Shown here: positions 1 to 10,989 of the stretch, piece by piece | Layout of the letters: the number at the start of each line of letters is the position of its first letter | How positions within the stretch are numbered: the first letter of the stretch is position 1 | Assembly (NCBI RefSeq): GCF_041381155.1 | Contig: NC_091144.1 | Span: forward strand, 37,264,071-37,328,070 | From: Argopecten irradians | Lineage: Eukaryota > Mollusca > Bivalvia > Pectinida > Pectinidae | Length of the DNA stretch: 64,000 bases | Reading direction: 5' to 3' | The notes under the pieces: model-generated | Seen by the model: the letters and a program-made list of their open reading frames with translations, nothing else | The model's database searches: none | What the model was told of the DNA's origin: nothing | Program-made: the position numbers and the translations under genes

Positions 1-470
1 CAATAACTTTAGATTTTAATGACATTGAACTTGTCCGTCAAGTCTTTGTATACATGTGATTGTTCTTTTCTTTCAAAACAATAAGAAACGAATCCTGAAG
101 TGGGAATGTACAAACACAACAAATAATTTTTTCATTTTCATGTTTCACCAGATGATATACCTACTTTTATGTAGATAAATAAAACTCGATGACAAACTTC
201 CTTTAGCGCTTTCGCCATGTATGATTGCTCTGGAATATAAATGCCTAGAGGAAGTTTGTCTTGGAGTTTTATTTTTCTATATATTATTTAACTCCATATT
301 GACATGCACTTTCTTCGTGACTTACTCATATGTACATTAATGACTTTTTATATTATCAAATAGATTTATAAACGAATTCATACATTGTTGAATAATCCTT
401 TTATCAATCTAGCCATTTAAATAATATTCATACATGCCTTGTTGAATAAATTCATACAAAAAATCATACA
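1..470. other. AT-rich intergenic sequence
   Basis: I see no coding potential. There is a weak inverted similarity between the AAACTCGATGACAAACTTCC stretch near 181-200 and the GGAAGTTTGTCTTGGAGTTT stretch near 252-271, which could mark a small fold-back element. The rest is low-complexity AT-rich DNA. Confidence 0.4.
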
Positions 471-791
471 TTAATTAGTTCCTTCTTATAAACATCATAT
501 ATAAATTCATACATTGTTGGATACAATCATTCAATATTCAAACACTGGTACCAAAGGAGACCCTTTTTCTTTCCATTTTGAAAAGTCTCGGATTTCTAGT
601 GTTAGATATTTTCGTTGGATACTTTGACAATTTAATTAGTTCCTTCTTATAAACATCATATATAAATTCATACATTGTTGGATACAATCATTCAATATTC
701 AAACACTGGTACCAAAGGAGACCCTTTTTCTTTCCATTTTGAAAAGTCTCGGATTTCTAGTGTTAGATATTTCCGTTGGATACTTTGACAA
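471..791. repeat. 161-bp direct tandem duplication, two copies
   Basis: The segment starting at 471 (TTAATTAGTTCCTTC) is repeated almost perfectly from 632, a period of about 161 bp; one difference is TTTTCG against TTCCG. The duplicated unit includes the 3' tail of the GPCR pseudogene (its final codons and stop) plus downstream AT-rich flank, so an extra copy of the receptor tail lies beyond the pseudogene. Confidence 0.85.
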
Positions 792-1476
792 GTCATGTGT
801 TGGAGATCGTCGCCCACAGGCACCAATCCGTCGGAACGCTGTTCTAAATCTTTATGATAGCAATCCATATATGATTGGATTACCGGCACTGTTCACATTC
901 AACATTAACCTTGCTATGCAGATGAGGTTTGTATAATTCTCGAATCCAATTTGTTCCTTGTCGTCGTTAGAAGAGTAAACAATCCACATTGTTACAACTC
1001 TAATTGGCACCAGGGAAACAAAGAAAAGCGTAACAACCCCTATTATCATCAGTATTGCCTGTTTTCGCTGAGGACGTGGCGGAATTTTTCATCGGAAGAC
1101 CGCGTCAAAAAGAATTTCCTTATAAAAGCACAATACATAAATAGAAGGATTAAAAGCGGCAGGATGAAAAATACTGCTGCCATGGCGGTTACGTAGAATA
1201 AATGCCAGAATCCATTGACATGTGTGCGGCAGACCAACACTTCTGTCCCTTCATAAAAGGATGCTGACTCGTGATACGTCATGATGAAAAACGGAAGTAA
1301 CAATAGATACGCGCATGCCCAGATGAGAAGAACACGGCTTCTGGCACTCTTTGCAAGTTGACAAATGTTGGTTTTGAGAGAGCGACATATGGCTTGGTAG
1401 CGTTCACAGCTGATGACCCATAGTGTAATTACCGAAGCTTTTAATGATGCTTTTTCAAACAGTGGTACCAGCTTAC
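699..1476 (-). pseudogene. Class A (rhodopsin-like) peptide-type GPCR, 3' half, decayed
   Basis: On the minus strand a sequence homologous to TM3-TM7 and the C-tail of a class A receptor can be read from an apparent splice acceptor (AG at 1477-1478). Visible landmarks in order are CKLVPLFEKASLKAS (TM3 start), VISCERY (the E/DRY position), a TM5 segment ILPLLILLFMYC, a TM6 segment GVVTLFFVSLVPIRVVTMW, and the TM7 motif NPIIYG followed by a basic tail RFRTAFRR. Two lesions break it. One base is missing between KFR (TM5-TM6 loop, near 1080) and PRPQRKQ, so TM6-TM7 lie in another frame. A TAA stop at 852-854 falls just after NPIIYGLLS, ahead of the in-frame tail that ends at 699. No TM1-TM2 exon is visible in the following kilobases. 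The TM3 and TM6 motifs suggest a neuropeptide or hormone receptor, but the ligand is unknown. An assembly error could explain one lesion, less easily both. Confidence 0.75.
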
Positions 1477-2130
1477 CTGCAATGAAAGAAATATACAATA
1501 ATATTACATGAAGTTACGGCGTGTGCCAGTTGACATACAAAAATAACATATCTTTTATTAAAAAATCGATACATATGCCTATGATGGGTTTTTTCAAAAT
1601 TTATACAAGTGCATTACAGATATATCAAACTGAAATGAAATGAAATTCAACCTCTTAAACTGTATGAAGTTGGATGAAGTTTAAAAAATCAATCTTCATG
1701 ATATTAGAAAATGTTTAACATTGAGCCAAACGCCCATGGTCCTACCAACTGAAATTCACATGCAATTAATATAGATGCAAGAATAAACATGATCAAAATA
1801 AAATGTAAAGTCAAAAATTGCTAGATAGTAATATATTAAATTATTAATCTCCATTTCAGTACTTGCTGTAGTTCAATAAATTCAAATAAAAAATATTTAC
1901 AAATTATACTTTCTGTTTATTTTGTTGACCAACAGACTACAGTATAACCCCTCTTACTCGAACTTGGTTCCATGGAATTCTCTTCAATCACGAACTAATC
2001 GCATGGTCCCGTCCGTGCCCCTGTTTATTTTATTAAAGAAATACTGAATATATAACTTCTCAAAAGTGGTCCGAAGGAATCATAATTTACGATATTATAA
2101 TATTAACTGTCTCTGCTCGAAAAGTTCGAC
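1477..2130. other. Intergenic, nothing recognised
   Basis: AT-rich sequence with no supported exon. The missing 5' exons of the GPCR would be expected here or further right, but no TM1-TM2-like reading frame is visible. Confidence 0.4.
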
Positions 2131-2271
2131 TGCATAGACTTCGTCAAGGAAATGAACCGTAGTCTACTAATTAAGTCACCATCTTCGGAGTGAGTTTTTT
2201 TTAAATAAGATGGTAGTTAGATGATGACTTGATCAGAAGACTACGGTTCATTTATTGACGAAGGCTATGCA
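2131..2271. repeat. Fold-back (MITE-like) element, ~140 bp
   Basis: Two arms of about 55-60 bp are imperfect reverse complements. The left arm starts TGCATAGACTTCGTCAA and contains ATGAACCGTAGTCT; the right arm contains AGACTACGGTTCAT and ends TTGACGAAGGCTATGCA. The centre is a short T-rich spacer. There is no coding capacity, and the architecture fits a non-autonomous inverted-repeat DNA transposon. Confidence 0.75.
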
Positions 2272-3110
2272 GCAGAAAATTCGGAGTCATATATATTCAA
2301 ATTAGTTGACGTGTCTGTAAACAACCAATACCTATGTCACACAGTGACGTCAAATCAATCTAAATCCAGTCTGTAGAAGATTTCAAATCAAGTTGGAAAG
2401 AATCAATCGAAATCCAGTCTGCATAGAAAAAATGCATATCGAGTGAACAGATTACTTGTGTCTTTTGGTTATTTTCTTAAATCGGCTCCGTTAGTTTTCA
2501 AACGTTTCATCAACAGAAGCCAAAACCACTGTATATGTATCCTGCAAACCAGCTATTTTTTTATTATCACGTCATTATTTTGCAATTCATGTCGTTTTTT
2601 CCGAAAAATATGACGTTACGCTCGCAAGCACATGACGTTGCAATAAATGCCTATCCGCAAGGGCAGATAACTCTGTAATACGCAATTACAGAATTTACAC
2701 TTAACAGACATTGATCGCGAATTTATCAATTCGCGTATATATTGGATTTAACGAAGACGCGATGTGTAGAACACACGAAAATTAAATGACTTATAGTAAC
2801 TACATATCATTTAGCCCTATTCAGTTCTTATGAAGTTGATTACTGAGTCAATTATTACAATATTTATAAATAATGACTTAGACTTGTAGTTTCCTACTAT
2901 TGATGTACATGCAAAATTATAAAATATTTGATGTGAACAACTAAATGTTAATTTGAGTCAGCAGCTGGAGTATTTACGTAATAGCGAAAGCAATAAATAA
3001 CACTAAAATATACTTTTAAAATGTCATCCCGTTTTTTCGAAGACAATAAAACCGTTCGCCAGAGTGTAATAATGATTGTGTATCGTGAGCATTTGATTAT
3101 GTGAATGTAT
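2272..3110. other. Intergenic with a dispersed-repeat fragment
   Basis: Around 2580-2700 a stretch containing ATGACGTTGCAATAAATGCCT, then GCAGATAACTCTGTAATACG, resembles 15560-15640 (ATGACGTCGCAATCGATGCCT, AACTCTGTAATATGC). It is therefore probably a dispersed repeat. No gene is supported. Confidence 0.45.
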
Positions 3111-3114
3111 AGGT

Positions 3115-3824
3115 TGTTATGTATGACACTAAATACATGTAGTTATGAGATAAGGGAGATAACTCCTATAGCTTTATTATCAATACATCCTATAAAGGTC
3201 ATATCATTAATTTAGGTTATAGAACTTTCTAGAATATTATCATGTATAAACAAATGTGTTTGTAAACATGTTGATTATAAGTAGAGATCTAGAATGATCT
3301 ATTTCCAGAAAGTTCTGTGTGTTTATTTGTTTACTGTTTTTAGTTAGATATTTCTAGAAGAGGAAGGTTCTCCAATATTCTTGAATTAGGGTTTAGCTAT
3401 ATATACTCCAACTGTCCAAAGCTAATCAGAACTGTAATGAGACCTGTAATTAGACATATCAAGAATTGTACAGCGCCATATAAGATTCTATTGGGAGAGC
3501 TAGTGTGACTTTATCTGTGGATTATTACAACACTTTGTGTGGATTTATTCATATTGATTGGAACTTTACAAATCATCTGTGAACATTCATTTTCCTCGTG
3601 GATTTTTGATTATTGTTAATTTGAAACCTGGAAGGATCAAGGATTATACCAGGACATTCGCATACAGATAAGTAACACTTTAAATCATCGTATTACTCTT
3701 GTACCATGCACCACCAATTACTTTAGATATTGTAAACCATCTCTGTATAATCTTGTATATATAGTTAAATTGTGTTTTGAATTTAGCTGCTGGTTTCTCA
3801 TTTCTGTTATTATAGGTCATAACA
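3115..3824. mobile_element. Solo LTR of an LTR retrotransposon (fossil)
   Basis: The 710-bp segment begins TGTTATG and ends CATAACA, a 7-bp inverted terminal repeat of the TG...CA type. It is flanked on both sides by the 4-bp direct repeat AGGT (3111-3114 and 3825-3828), which fits a target-site duplication. An AT-rich TATATATA motif lies at 3398-3405, plausibly the LTR promoter. No internal region, primer-binding site or gag-pol reading frame follows, so it is a solitary LTR left by LTR-LTR recombination. The family cannot be fixed from the LTR alone; Ty3/gypsy is the most likely guess. The intact ends and target duplication suggest a moderately young insertion. Confidence 0.6.
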
Positions 3825-3828
3825 AGGT

Positions 3829-4785
3829 CATGGCGACTCTTGTATCCAATAGGTGTAGTAAATCGTTTAGTGCATTAAATCGAAACGTAAAATTGATTAA
3901 AACAAAGAGTAAATCATTTTCATTAGTTATAATAAATTAGAGATGTCAATGAAGCAATATTAAATTTAAAAAAAAAACTTAACTATGCCTTCATGTTCAT
4001 AAAGGTAACTTCCAAAAATCGTGATGAGTTCGAGTTACATTTTATTACTAAAATGATAAAATTCTAGGTCGTTCTCACAATCTATCATATTGATATGCTC
4101 GATGCTTCCTAAGATAAAGTAACGGAGGGTCAATAAACCTAGACGTCGGATCTCATCCGTATGCTATCCAAGCCGTGTTGTTTGACACTCAAATCACTTC
4201 AAAACGAGGACATATCTCTTAATGGCAGATCAAGATCCTATCAAACTAACAATGTACTTTAGCAAAATTAGTCAGAATCTCCTCCTCCATCCTGATTCCA
4301 AAGAAAAAACATATCATACCGTTAGGAGGCATGAGGCATTGGAAATAAAGTGTTTGTCATATTAAACTCACTCTCCAGGAGATTGTCTGGGACCGCTGAG
4401 TCAGCCCAAACACTCTTACGAAAATAAGCTTGTCATTACTGCAGCACTGGTGAAGGCAAAGCCCCGGTGTCGGGATAATTTCCTGACAATCTGTACGCCA
4501 TTATTTCTTATTTTTCTCATACACTTACGTAGAAAAAAATAGATTATCCGGAAATAATACCGAATTCGTTAGGTTACTGTAAAGCAATAGTTAATAAGGG
4601 GGTATACGGTACTATGTTTTTGCGATGATATTGAACTTAAAACATATTTGTTCATTTGAAGTAATATTAAGGGTTGTTTTCCATATAACACTGGATCCTT
4701 ATAAACGTATCTCTGTTGGGTACGAATTACTTGGAGTAGTTAATATGGGGGAAATAAGTAATTAACTTACTATAATCAGAGCCTT
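3829..4785. other. Intergenic, nothing recognised
   Basis: AT-rich, no supported exon or RNA gene. It holds a T/A-rich tract near 3967 and no obvious terminal repeats. Confidence 0.35.
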
Positions 4786-5148
4786 AAATATGCTCCACCA
4801 CGGACAGATCATAAACGATACTCATCATTTTAATAATAACTGATGTTTAATCGGGTATAATTAACACAAAAAAATCATATAAAATAATTCATTTTTCTTT
4901 TGGTGCATGCACAATCAGTGCTTATATTCGATATCGACCATAGCGCAATAGATTTTTTCGTTTGGTACACAGTTAATTATTTTTAATGTTATTAGCCCTG
5001 AAGTTAAATCATAATCTCAAACTTTTCATTGGTGGTAATAGTATTAAATAAGTACTTTTTGTAACTGAAGAACAATACTAATTGGTCTGCTCTTGTTTTT
5101 GATAGAGTAAAAAAGTACCGTTCGTCAGAGGAGTAGCATCTTTAACTA
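4786..5148 (-). repeat. MITE, GATGCTCCACCGC family, diverged copy
   Basis: The left end reads ATGCTCCACCACGGACAG and the right end GAGGAGTAGCATCTTT, degenerate versions of the 19-bp terminal repeats of the element at 46237-46600. The interior, read in reverse complement, also matches that element (for example TTCTTCAGTTACAAAAAGTA), so this is the same family in the opposite orientation. It lies downstream of gene A, as partial relatives lie downstream of genes C and D. Confidence 0.6.
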
Positions 5149-5851
5149 AAAGTCATTAGCGCATTTAAGACCATTTATGTCTCTGCTATACAAATGTATA
5201 AAGCAAACGTTTGTAATATTCAACATTCAGAAAGACAATTTCCATCCGGAAGTCCTGTTCATTAATCACCTTATTGCAATCATAATATACTTCATTAGGC
5301 TCTGTTCCACAGACGAATGCGCCTTATTTGCTGTAATAGTGATTCATGAAGGATTGTATTATCGTCTAGACATAATTACTCTGAGATCGGTTGAAGCTTT
5401 CCTTCTCGCTGTTTTTCTCTTGTTCTATAAAATCTATTTATATGTAGACTTGTTAAATGCAATTTCGTGTGTTGGTTGCATTCCAAGATCATCAATCACA
5501 CACGTCAACGTTTATATAATAAATGCTCATTTTTTTGTATTTTTGCTTCATTCTTTTACAATTATTCCTCTAAGTCGTTTTAAAATATTGATTGTTCATA
5601 TAGGAGATTTTCCAAGTAAGCTATGGTCAAGTATGGGTATAATACCAATGCATTATAGTCGGGTGTTCTTCATACACAGCTCAAGGTGTGTGCTGACGTT
5701 TTTTAAAATATGAAACAAGTCTAACTTCACAAGCGGTTGTCAAGTCTAAAGGCATGGTATAATGCCAATGAATCTTTTTTACAAATACAGTTTGTTGTTT
5801 TTTTCAATAGAAAAATATAAAATAACCACGAGCAAAATTTATTTATAGTTA
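5149..5851. other. Spacer downstream of gene A
   Basis: Spacer between the MITE and the 3' end of gene A. A 178-codon open frame on the plus strand (5177-5713) crosses it. It is hydrophobic and AT-driven in composition, has no recognisable domain, and is not accepted as a gene. Confidence 0.35.
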
Positions 5852-5857
5852 TTTATT
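5852..5857 (-). terminator. Polyadenylation signal AATAAA of gene A
   Basis: On the minus strand the motif GTTTTACAATAAA, identical in B, C, D and E, lies about 95 bp beyond the stop codon of gene A. Conservation of the motif and its context across all five paralogues supports it as the functional poly(A) signal. Confidence 0.8.
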
Positions 5858-5949
5858 GTAAAACATCTGTATATACAATGTAAAATAACAAACAACGAAA
5901 ATGGTAAATAGTTAAAGAATGAAGATATTAACAGGCGGTGAGTATTGAT

Positions 5950-8900
5950 TTATTTCTTTCCGAATATCGCAGATCCTAGATATCTCCGGGGGACCAGCAC
6001 GTGGTCAATTAAATGGACAACACCGTTGGTGGCGGCGATATCGGCACTGAGTACTTTTCCGTTGTTTATTAGAACTGAATCCCCTGAATCAACAAAATTA
6101 TTCACATATAGATAAATTGGAACAATCAATTGAAATAAAAAATATGTTTTCTTCTTTACTGCTATAAATAATCTTTTTCGGGGCTTCTAAATCTAGAGGT
6201 TTCCATTTCAAAAGCAGTTCACGAAGATTAACGTTCGTGGATTTAATATTAAATGAAAATTTCCTATCAAAATAACTGTTATAGATGTCTATTTGCGGGA
6301 ATAAATCGCACACAAAAGAAATTTGGTTAACAGTATTTCAATTCAAATTCGCAAAATGTTTTACTCCGAAATTGTATGCTTTTAAACAGTATGCAGAGAG
6401 TAAACTGCATCATAGCTTAGGATGATAAAGTGAGAAAAGGTAAATTAGTAAAATATACCTGAAACACTTATTCTGACGGTATCCTTACGGCTGTCCAGTG
6501 TCCTCAAGTACTCCCTGTTGTAAAGTCCAGCTGAGTACTCAGTGGAATTCACCACGTGGTATAGTAGGATTTCTGAAGGTAAAAAAGTAACATTACATTG
6601 AATGATAGTCAAAACATATTATATGTTTCATTTTCAAATCTTTCATTAAAACGGCTCTCTTATATTAATTATATTATTATATTAATTATTTTTTTTTTGT
6701 GAAAGAACCCAACTCTAAGGTGTAACTGTTGTTTTCTTAAATCATCAATCCTTTCTTTATGATTCAAAATAACATCAACATCATTTACCCTTTGTAAATA
6801 ATAATATTCTCTTTGACTTAATTTGAAGTAATATGATTATGATGGGGAAAAAACAAAGAAACAATAGCTTTGTCTTCTTTTTCTTTTTCTAGAATTTGGC
6901 AACCGTGCAAATGCAATGAAACAAATTGAATATACAATTGAACCTACCTTTAAGAAGTTGAGGATCCTTAGCAAGATTGTCCAATGTTGTCGATCCTAGT
7001 TGGGAAAAAGCTTGATTTGTTGGGGCAAAAAGAGTCAACGCGTCAGCTGGAAAACACATTTACAGAGAAATACACTCATTGAATGGAATCCGGTATACTT
7101 TAAGGCATGTTAGAATTTCACACAAGTTTACAATTATGGTATTATAATAGCATATGTTATAACATTATAATCGTTATATCTGTAACTACAAATATTGCAG
7201 TATGAATATGTATTTATATTAGCCCTATCACGTAAAATCACATACTACAAAACAGTGAAACTGTACATTGACGTTAATGATCTACATCGATTACAAAATA
7301 TTGGTATGGCTAGGTTAATAAGAAAAGGAAACAAATTATTTGAATTTAAAATTCCCATTTGAGAAGAAACTAGCAGACAGCATACTGATTAAATAAGAAG
7401 AAAAGAGGAGAATGCTACTGAAAAAAAAGAAAGAAGAAGGAAGGTTAATTGTACAATTTTATTGAATAGCCAAAATTGAGAAATACAGTAAAAAATCTGA
7501 AAGACTATGAAAAGGGGCAGAAGAAAATGTCAGAGGAACAAACTTATTCCACAAGGCTATTAATAAAAAGCAAGCAATCTAGTGATCAGAAACAGCGAAA
7601 ATCACTCGATGCAAACTATTAAAGCACAGCTACAGACAAAAAATTCTAAACTGGAAAATAGATTTTCACGAAAACCCCATAAGGTCTTCATACAAACGCG
7701 AAATTAAGTATTCGTGAAACATAGATGCTTTACAGTATATTGAATTTCATCTATTACCTACCTTGAAGAGCTGTTGCTAGGTCTGCTGATTGGACCTTCG
7801 ATAACAGGGTAGATAACTCTGAAGCACCGGCGACAATATCGACAATACTGCCCTCTGGTGGTAGCATCACTGTATCAATAAAATGGACGTATCCGTTGCT
7901 AGCCTGGATGTCGAAATCCAATATCCTTGACCCTTCAACTGTGACCTCCTGACGATTAGAAAAAAAGGATAAATGAGTATTGGTTGAAAAAGCAATAGAC
8001 GCAACACAAAGTCACTAGTTCATACATGTGATAAAATACTATATTAATAGGGAAAATTCCGATAATGATACATTGCAGACAAAATCAGATATCAGAATTA
8101 TAACAGAAACATATAGACATAGCGATTTTACACTCCTTTTCTTTGTCGTTGTCGACAGGCACCGGAACCGCCGGTTTATAGGCATTTTCCCTTGGTTAAC
8201 TTCTTACGTGTATTCTAGGTCTTTTAAACATATTTCTGCATCAATACAAAGTTTAAAAGTTAAATCATTGTTTAATATAATCAAATGTCCCGAAAATATT
8301 ATCTAATATGAATGTTGAAATTTATCTGGTTTTTCGAAAATCAGCCATTCAAATTAGGAAGTGCATTTTGGTTTTAGTATATAAGTAAAAATAATTTCAT
8401 CTTTCCAAAACAGTACTCAAACCATCTGAAATTTGCTGACCTTTTGTCACATATCAAAGTTATTCTCCTGTATATAATTATCTAAAAATATATCTAAAAA
8501 TCCCTTAGCACATACAGAAGTACATCTGCCGATCGTGGAAATGGCGGAGTTGGTAATCTCTTGGTATATATTTTTCTGGGTATAAATTTCTAATCACTGT
8601 CATGTTTTTATATTGGTTAAAGCACGCAGATAAGCCATATATAAAGAGACAAATTAAATGGCATTCATGTTCTCAGACTATTTTTTTATTCTTTTTACAA
8701 ATAGCATTTTAACAGCAAGGATATTTGATCTAACTTAGGACATCAGCATTTTCATGATCTTTAAATATCAAGGAGTTACACCCCCTTACCTTTATAAGCC
8801 ATTACATGTATATAATACTAGGTGTCGTGTTTGTTTTGTGTTTATTTTGTTTGTTTGTACCTCCAGTAGCAGGAGAAGGCTTAGACAGACCATGGCTAAA

Positions 8901-10767
8901 CTTCTTTTGATATTTCAATTTTTTTTGATAATAAAATATTAGGAAATTGAAATTTTCATATCACATTATAGACAATTTGTCCGTCATGATGACAGGTAGT
9001 GCCTTTGTTTAACTACAGCTTCACTTACGTTATTATTACTGTAGATATTGAGACGGATTTTCTGCCCAGCCAGGGTATCAAGTTGTAACTCGTTGGAAGC
9101 GTCCTGTTTGCGGACGGATCCCTGAACCACGTGGTATTTCAAAATGTTGGCGAGAGCATCAACATCCTCACCGAGGGCGGCAAGCAGGTCAGCTGGCAGC
9201 TTATCGAAAGCAGCATTGGTAGGGGCGAAAATGGTGAAGGTCCCTGTCAGGAAAATGAATTGGGTTTCTTGGTAAATATTATCGTTAAGTTCGCGTCAGA
9301 TATAATCAAAAGCAAGATAATGTTAGCAGTGGTTAAAGTTCTTACGTAATTTGAATTAAGCGCCGTTCACGCTGTCACTGATGTGCTAATTCAGGTACAG
9401 AGCTTTAAAAAAAATATTTTGGTATTGAATCACGGAAATGCGCTAATCTGTATTCGTGCTTATTAATCATAATTTTTATTATTTCCGCAATTGCGCTGAC
9501 ATAAGGACGTGTACAGTATAGAACTAAGTAGCTGTTAGTATTCTCAAGGGCTTCGGTTTCCCTAAATTTGCGAATTCATGAAAAAATACCTAACATTAAA
9601 ATCCTCACAAATTTCTAAGGTCAAGGTTTTACTTATCACAACTTGTCACTTGAATGAGGCTTTCATATGTGATTTGCGAAAAATAAATCTACTTGAACAG
9701 TCAATCGTAAAAGTTTATATCCGCGATTTAACAATAATACAGTATACCTTACTTCTTAAATGATTGCGTTAAATGTATAGCATGCCACCGTAATCATGTT
9801 AGGAATTAACTTAAATATTTTACAAGATGAAGTTTGAGATTTATTCATTATTCACTTATCGCTAGACCAAAAGTAAAGTTAGACAATTATCAATTTTCAA
9901 ACGTACCCTGTTTTGACGGATGCTGCGAAATTTCAAAGAAATCAACATCTATATTTGATTTCGATGCATCCGTCAAAACAAGTAATATTTTAATAAAAAA
10001 AATAACTATCTAACTTTATTTTTGACCAGGTTAAATAAAGTTTGACAGTTATTTGTTATTCTGAATACCGAATAATGTCTAACTTTACTCTACTTGATAT
10101 TTTATTCTGTAAAGGCATGACAGAAAAAGAGAGATCGCTTCACGTAACAGGATAAAATCAAACTCTGATTTACGATTTATCAAACGAATAAACTCTATTC
10201 AAGCTAAACTGTAAAATTTCCAAATCTCTTTAGTGACTTTTTAATTAGAAATCATGACATCTTGGTACTAGCTAATAGAAGCCAACGTAAGCACAGCCGG
10301 ACTAATGTTTGTTTGTATTAGACATAATAAATATTTTATTGAAATTATATCAGAACCAATGCAGATATATTTCGCTTATCTCTAGTATTGATTTATTCCA
10401 AAAAAGCAAAACTAAAGTCACTGGCTATTTTGAGTATGAGAAGCTTATATTTTGATAGTAGTTACGACATTTGAAAAAAAACCACCATTACAACGCATAA
10501 CATTTCACAAAATTTTCAACATGCAAAAGTGATTAACAACAAAAAATGATGAACCAGAAAAAACTGCAATCAAAATGAACTTTAAAATATCTACTAGTAT
10601 TCGGTAATGTTATCAGCTGACCACTAACCTTGTGTAAGAGCGTCCGCCAGGCCTGCTTTCTGCACTAGACTGACCAGCGTGGATTTGCCAGACGCCTGTA
10701 AAACCTCTACTAAGTTAGCGCCCAATACGGCATTTAGAGCCAAGGTGAAGCAGAGTACACGAAGCAT
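5950..10767 (-). CDS. Secreted two-FAS1-domain (fasciclin/TGFBI-periostin-like) protein, copy A
   Basis: Six GT-AG exons on the minus strand: 10629-10767, 9029-9243, 7762-7948, 6948-7046, 6459-6572 and 5950-6083 (888 nt, 295 residues plus stop). A signal peptide ([16 protein letters not shown]) is followed by FAS1 domain 1 (about 18-149: [11 protein letters not shown], then LKYHVV at 81-86, and NGYVHFIDTVMLP) and domain 2 (about 153-286: LTLFAPTNQAF, ILLYHVV at 215-221, NGVVHLIDHVLVP), with a basic end FGKK. There is no membrane segment or GPI signal, and the mature chain has no cysteine. FAS1 domains mediate matrix and cell adhesion; a role as a secreted matrix or adhesion protein is inferred. 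A is the most diverged copy. It alone has an N-glycosylation sequon, NST at 222-224, where C-E have PHT, and an Ala codon straddling the exon 3/4 junction where the others have Gly. Its introns are not alignable by eye with those of C-E. The start is the ATG shared by all copies, 83 bp after the TATA box. Confidence 0.9.
9872..10089. repeat. Inverted-repeat element inside intron 1 of gene A
   Basis: AGTAAAGTTAGACA near 9872 pairs perfectly with TGTCTAACTTTACT ending near 10089. Nested inside is a second perfect arm pair, TGTTTTGACGGATGC (9909-9923) and GCATCCGTCAAAACA (9966-9980). The nested arms and lack of coding suggest a MITE-like insertion in the first intron. Confidence 0.65.
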
Positions 10768-10849
10768 GTTGTGTCTAGAGTTCAGATGAGGAACTAGTTC
10801 GTCTGGAGGTCTCTAAGGGGACTGATACAATTTTGCATGTGTTTGGCCA

Positions 10850-10857
10850 TATTTATA
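10850..10857 (-). promoter_or_regulatory. TATA box of gene A
   Basis: TATAAATA on the minus strand, 83 bp before the ATG, inside the GGTATAAATATG context shared by all five copies. Confidence 0.8.
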
Positions 10858-10926
10858 CCATTTCAAATTCAAACCTAGTTTCATAACATGCAGTCACACC
10901 ACCGATAACGGCGATTCCATGACAAA

Positions 10927-10989
10927 TAAACGTGACTGGTATCAGTATAGGGGACGGCCCTCACGTGGGACCAGCGTACATGGACGGTT
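10927..10989 (-). promoter_or_regulatory. Conserved proximal promoter block with E-box, gene A
   Basis: On the minus strand the block reads through GGTCCCACGTGAGGGCCGTC and then CCCTATACTGATACCAGTCA. It matches the blocks upstream of C, D and E almost base for base, although the sequence between it and the TATA box differs. The CACGTG core (10962-10967) is 105 bp from the TATA box. CACGTG binds bHLH factors of the MITF/USF/MYC types; which one acts here is unknown. Confidence 0.7.

Noticed and set aside
5177-5713. 178-codon open frame on the plus strand
   Set aside because: Hydrophobic, AT-driven composition, no recognisable domain, no TATA box or splice context, and it lies in a repeat-rich 3' flank; chance is the simplest explanation.
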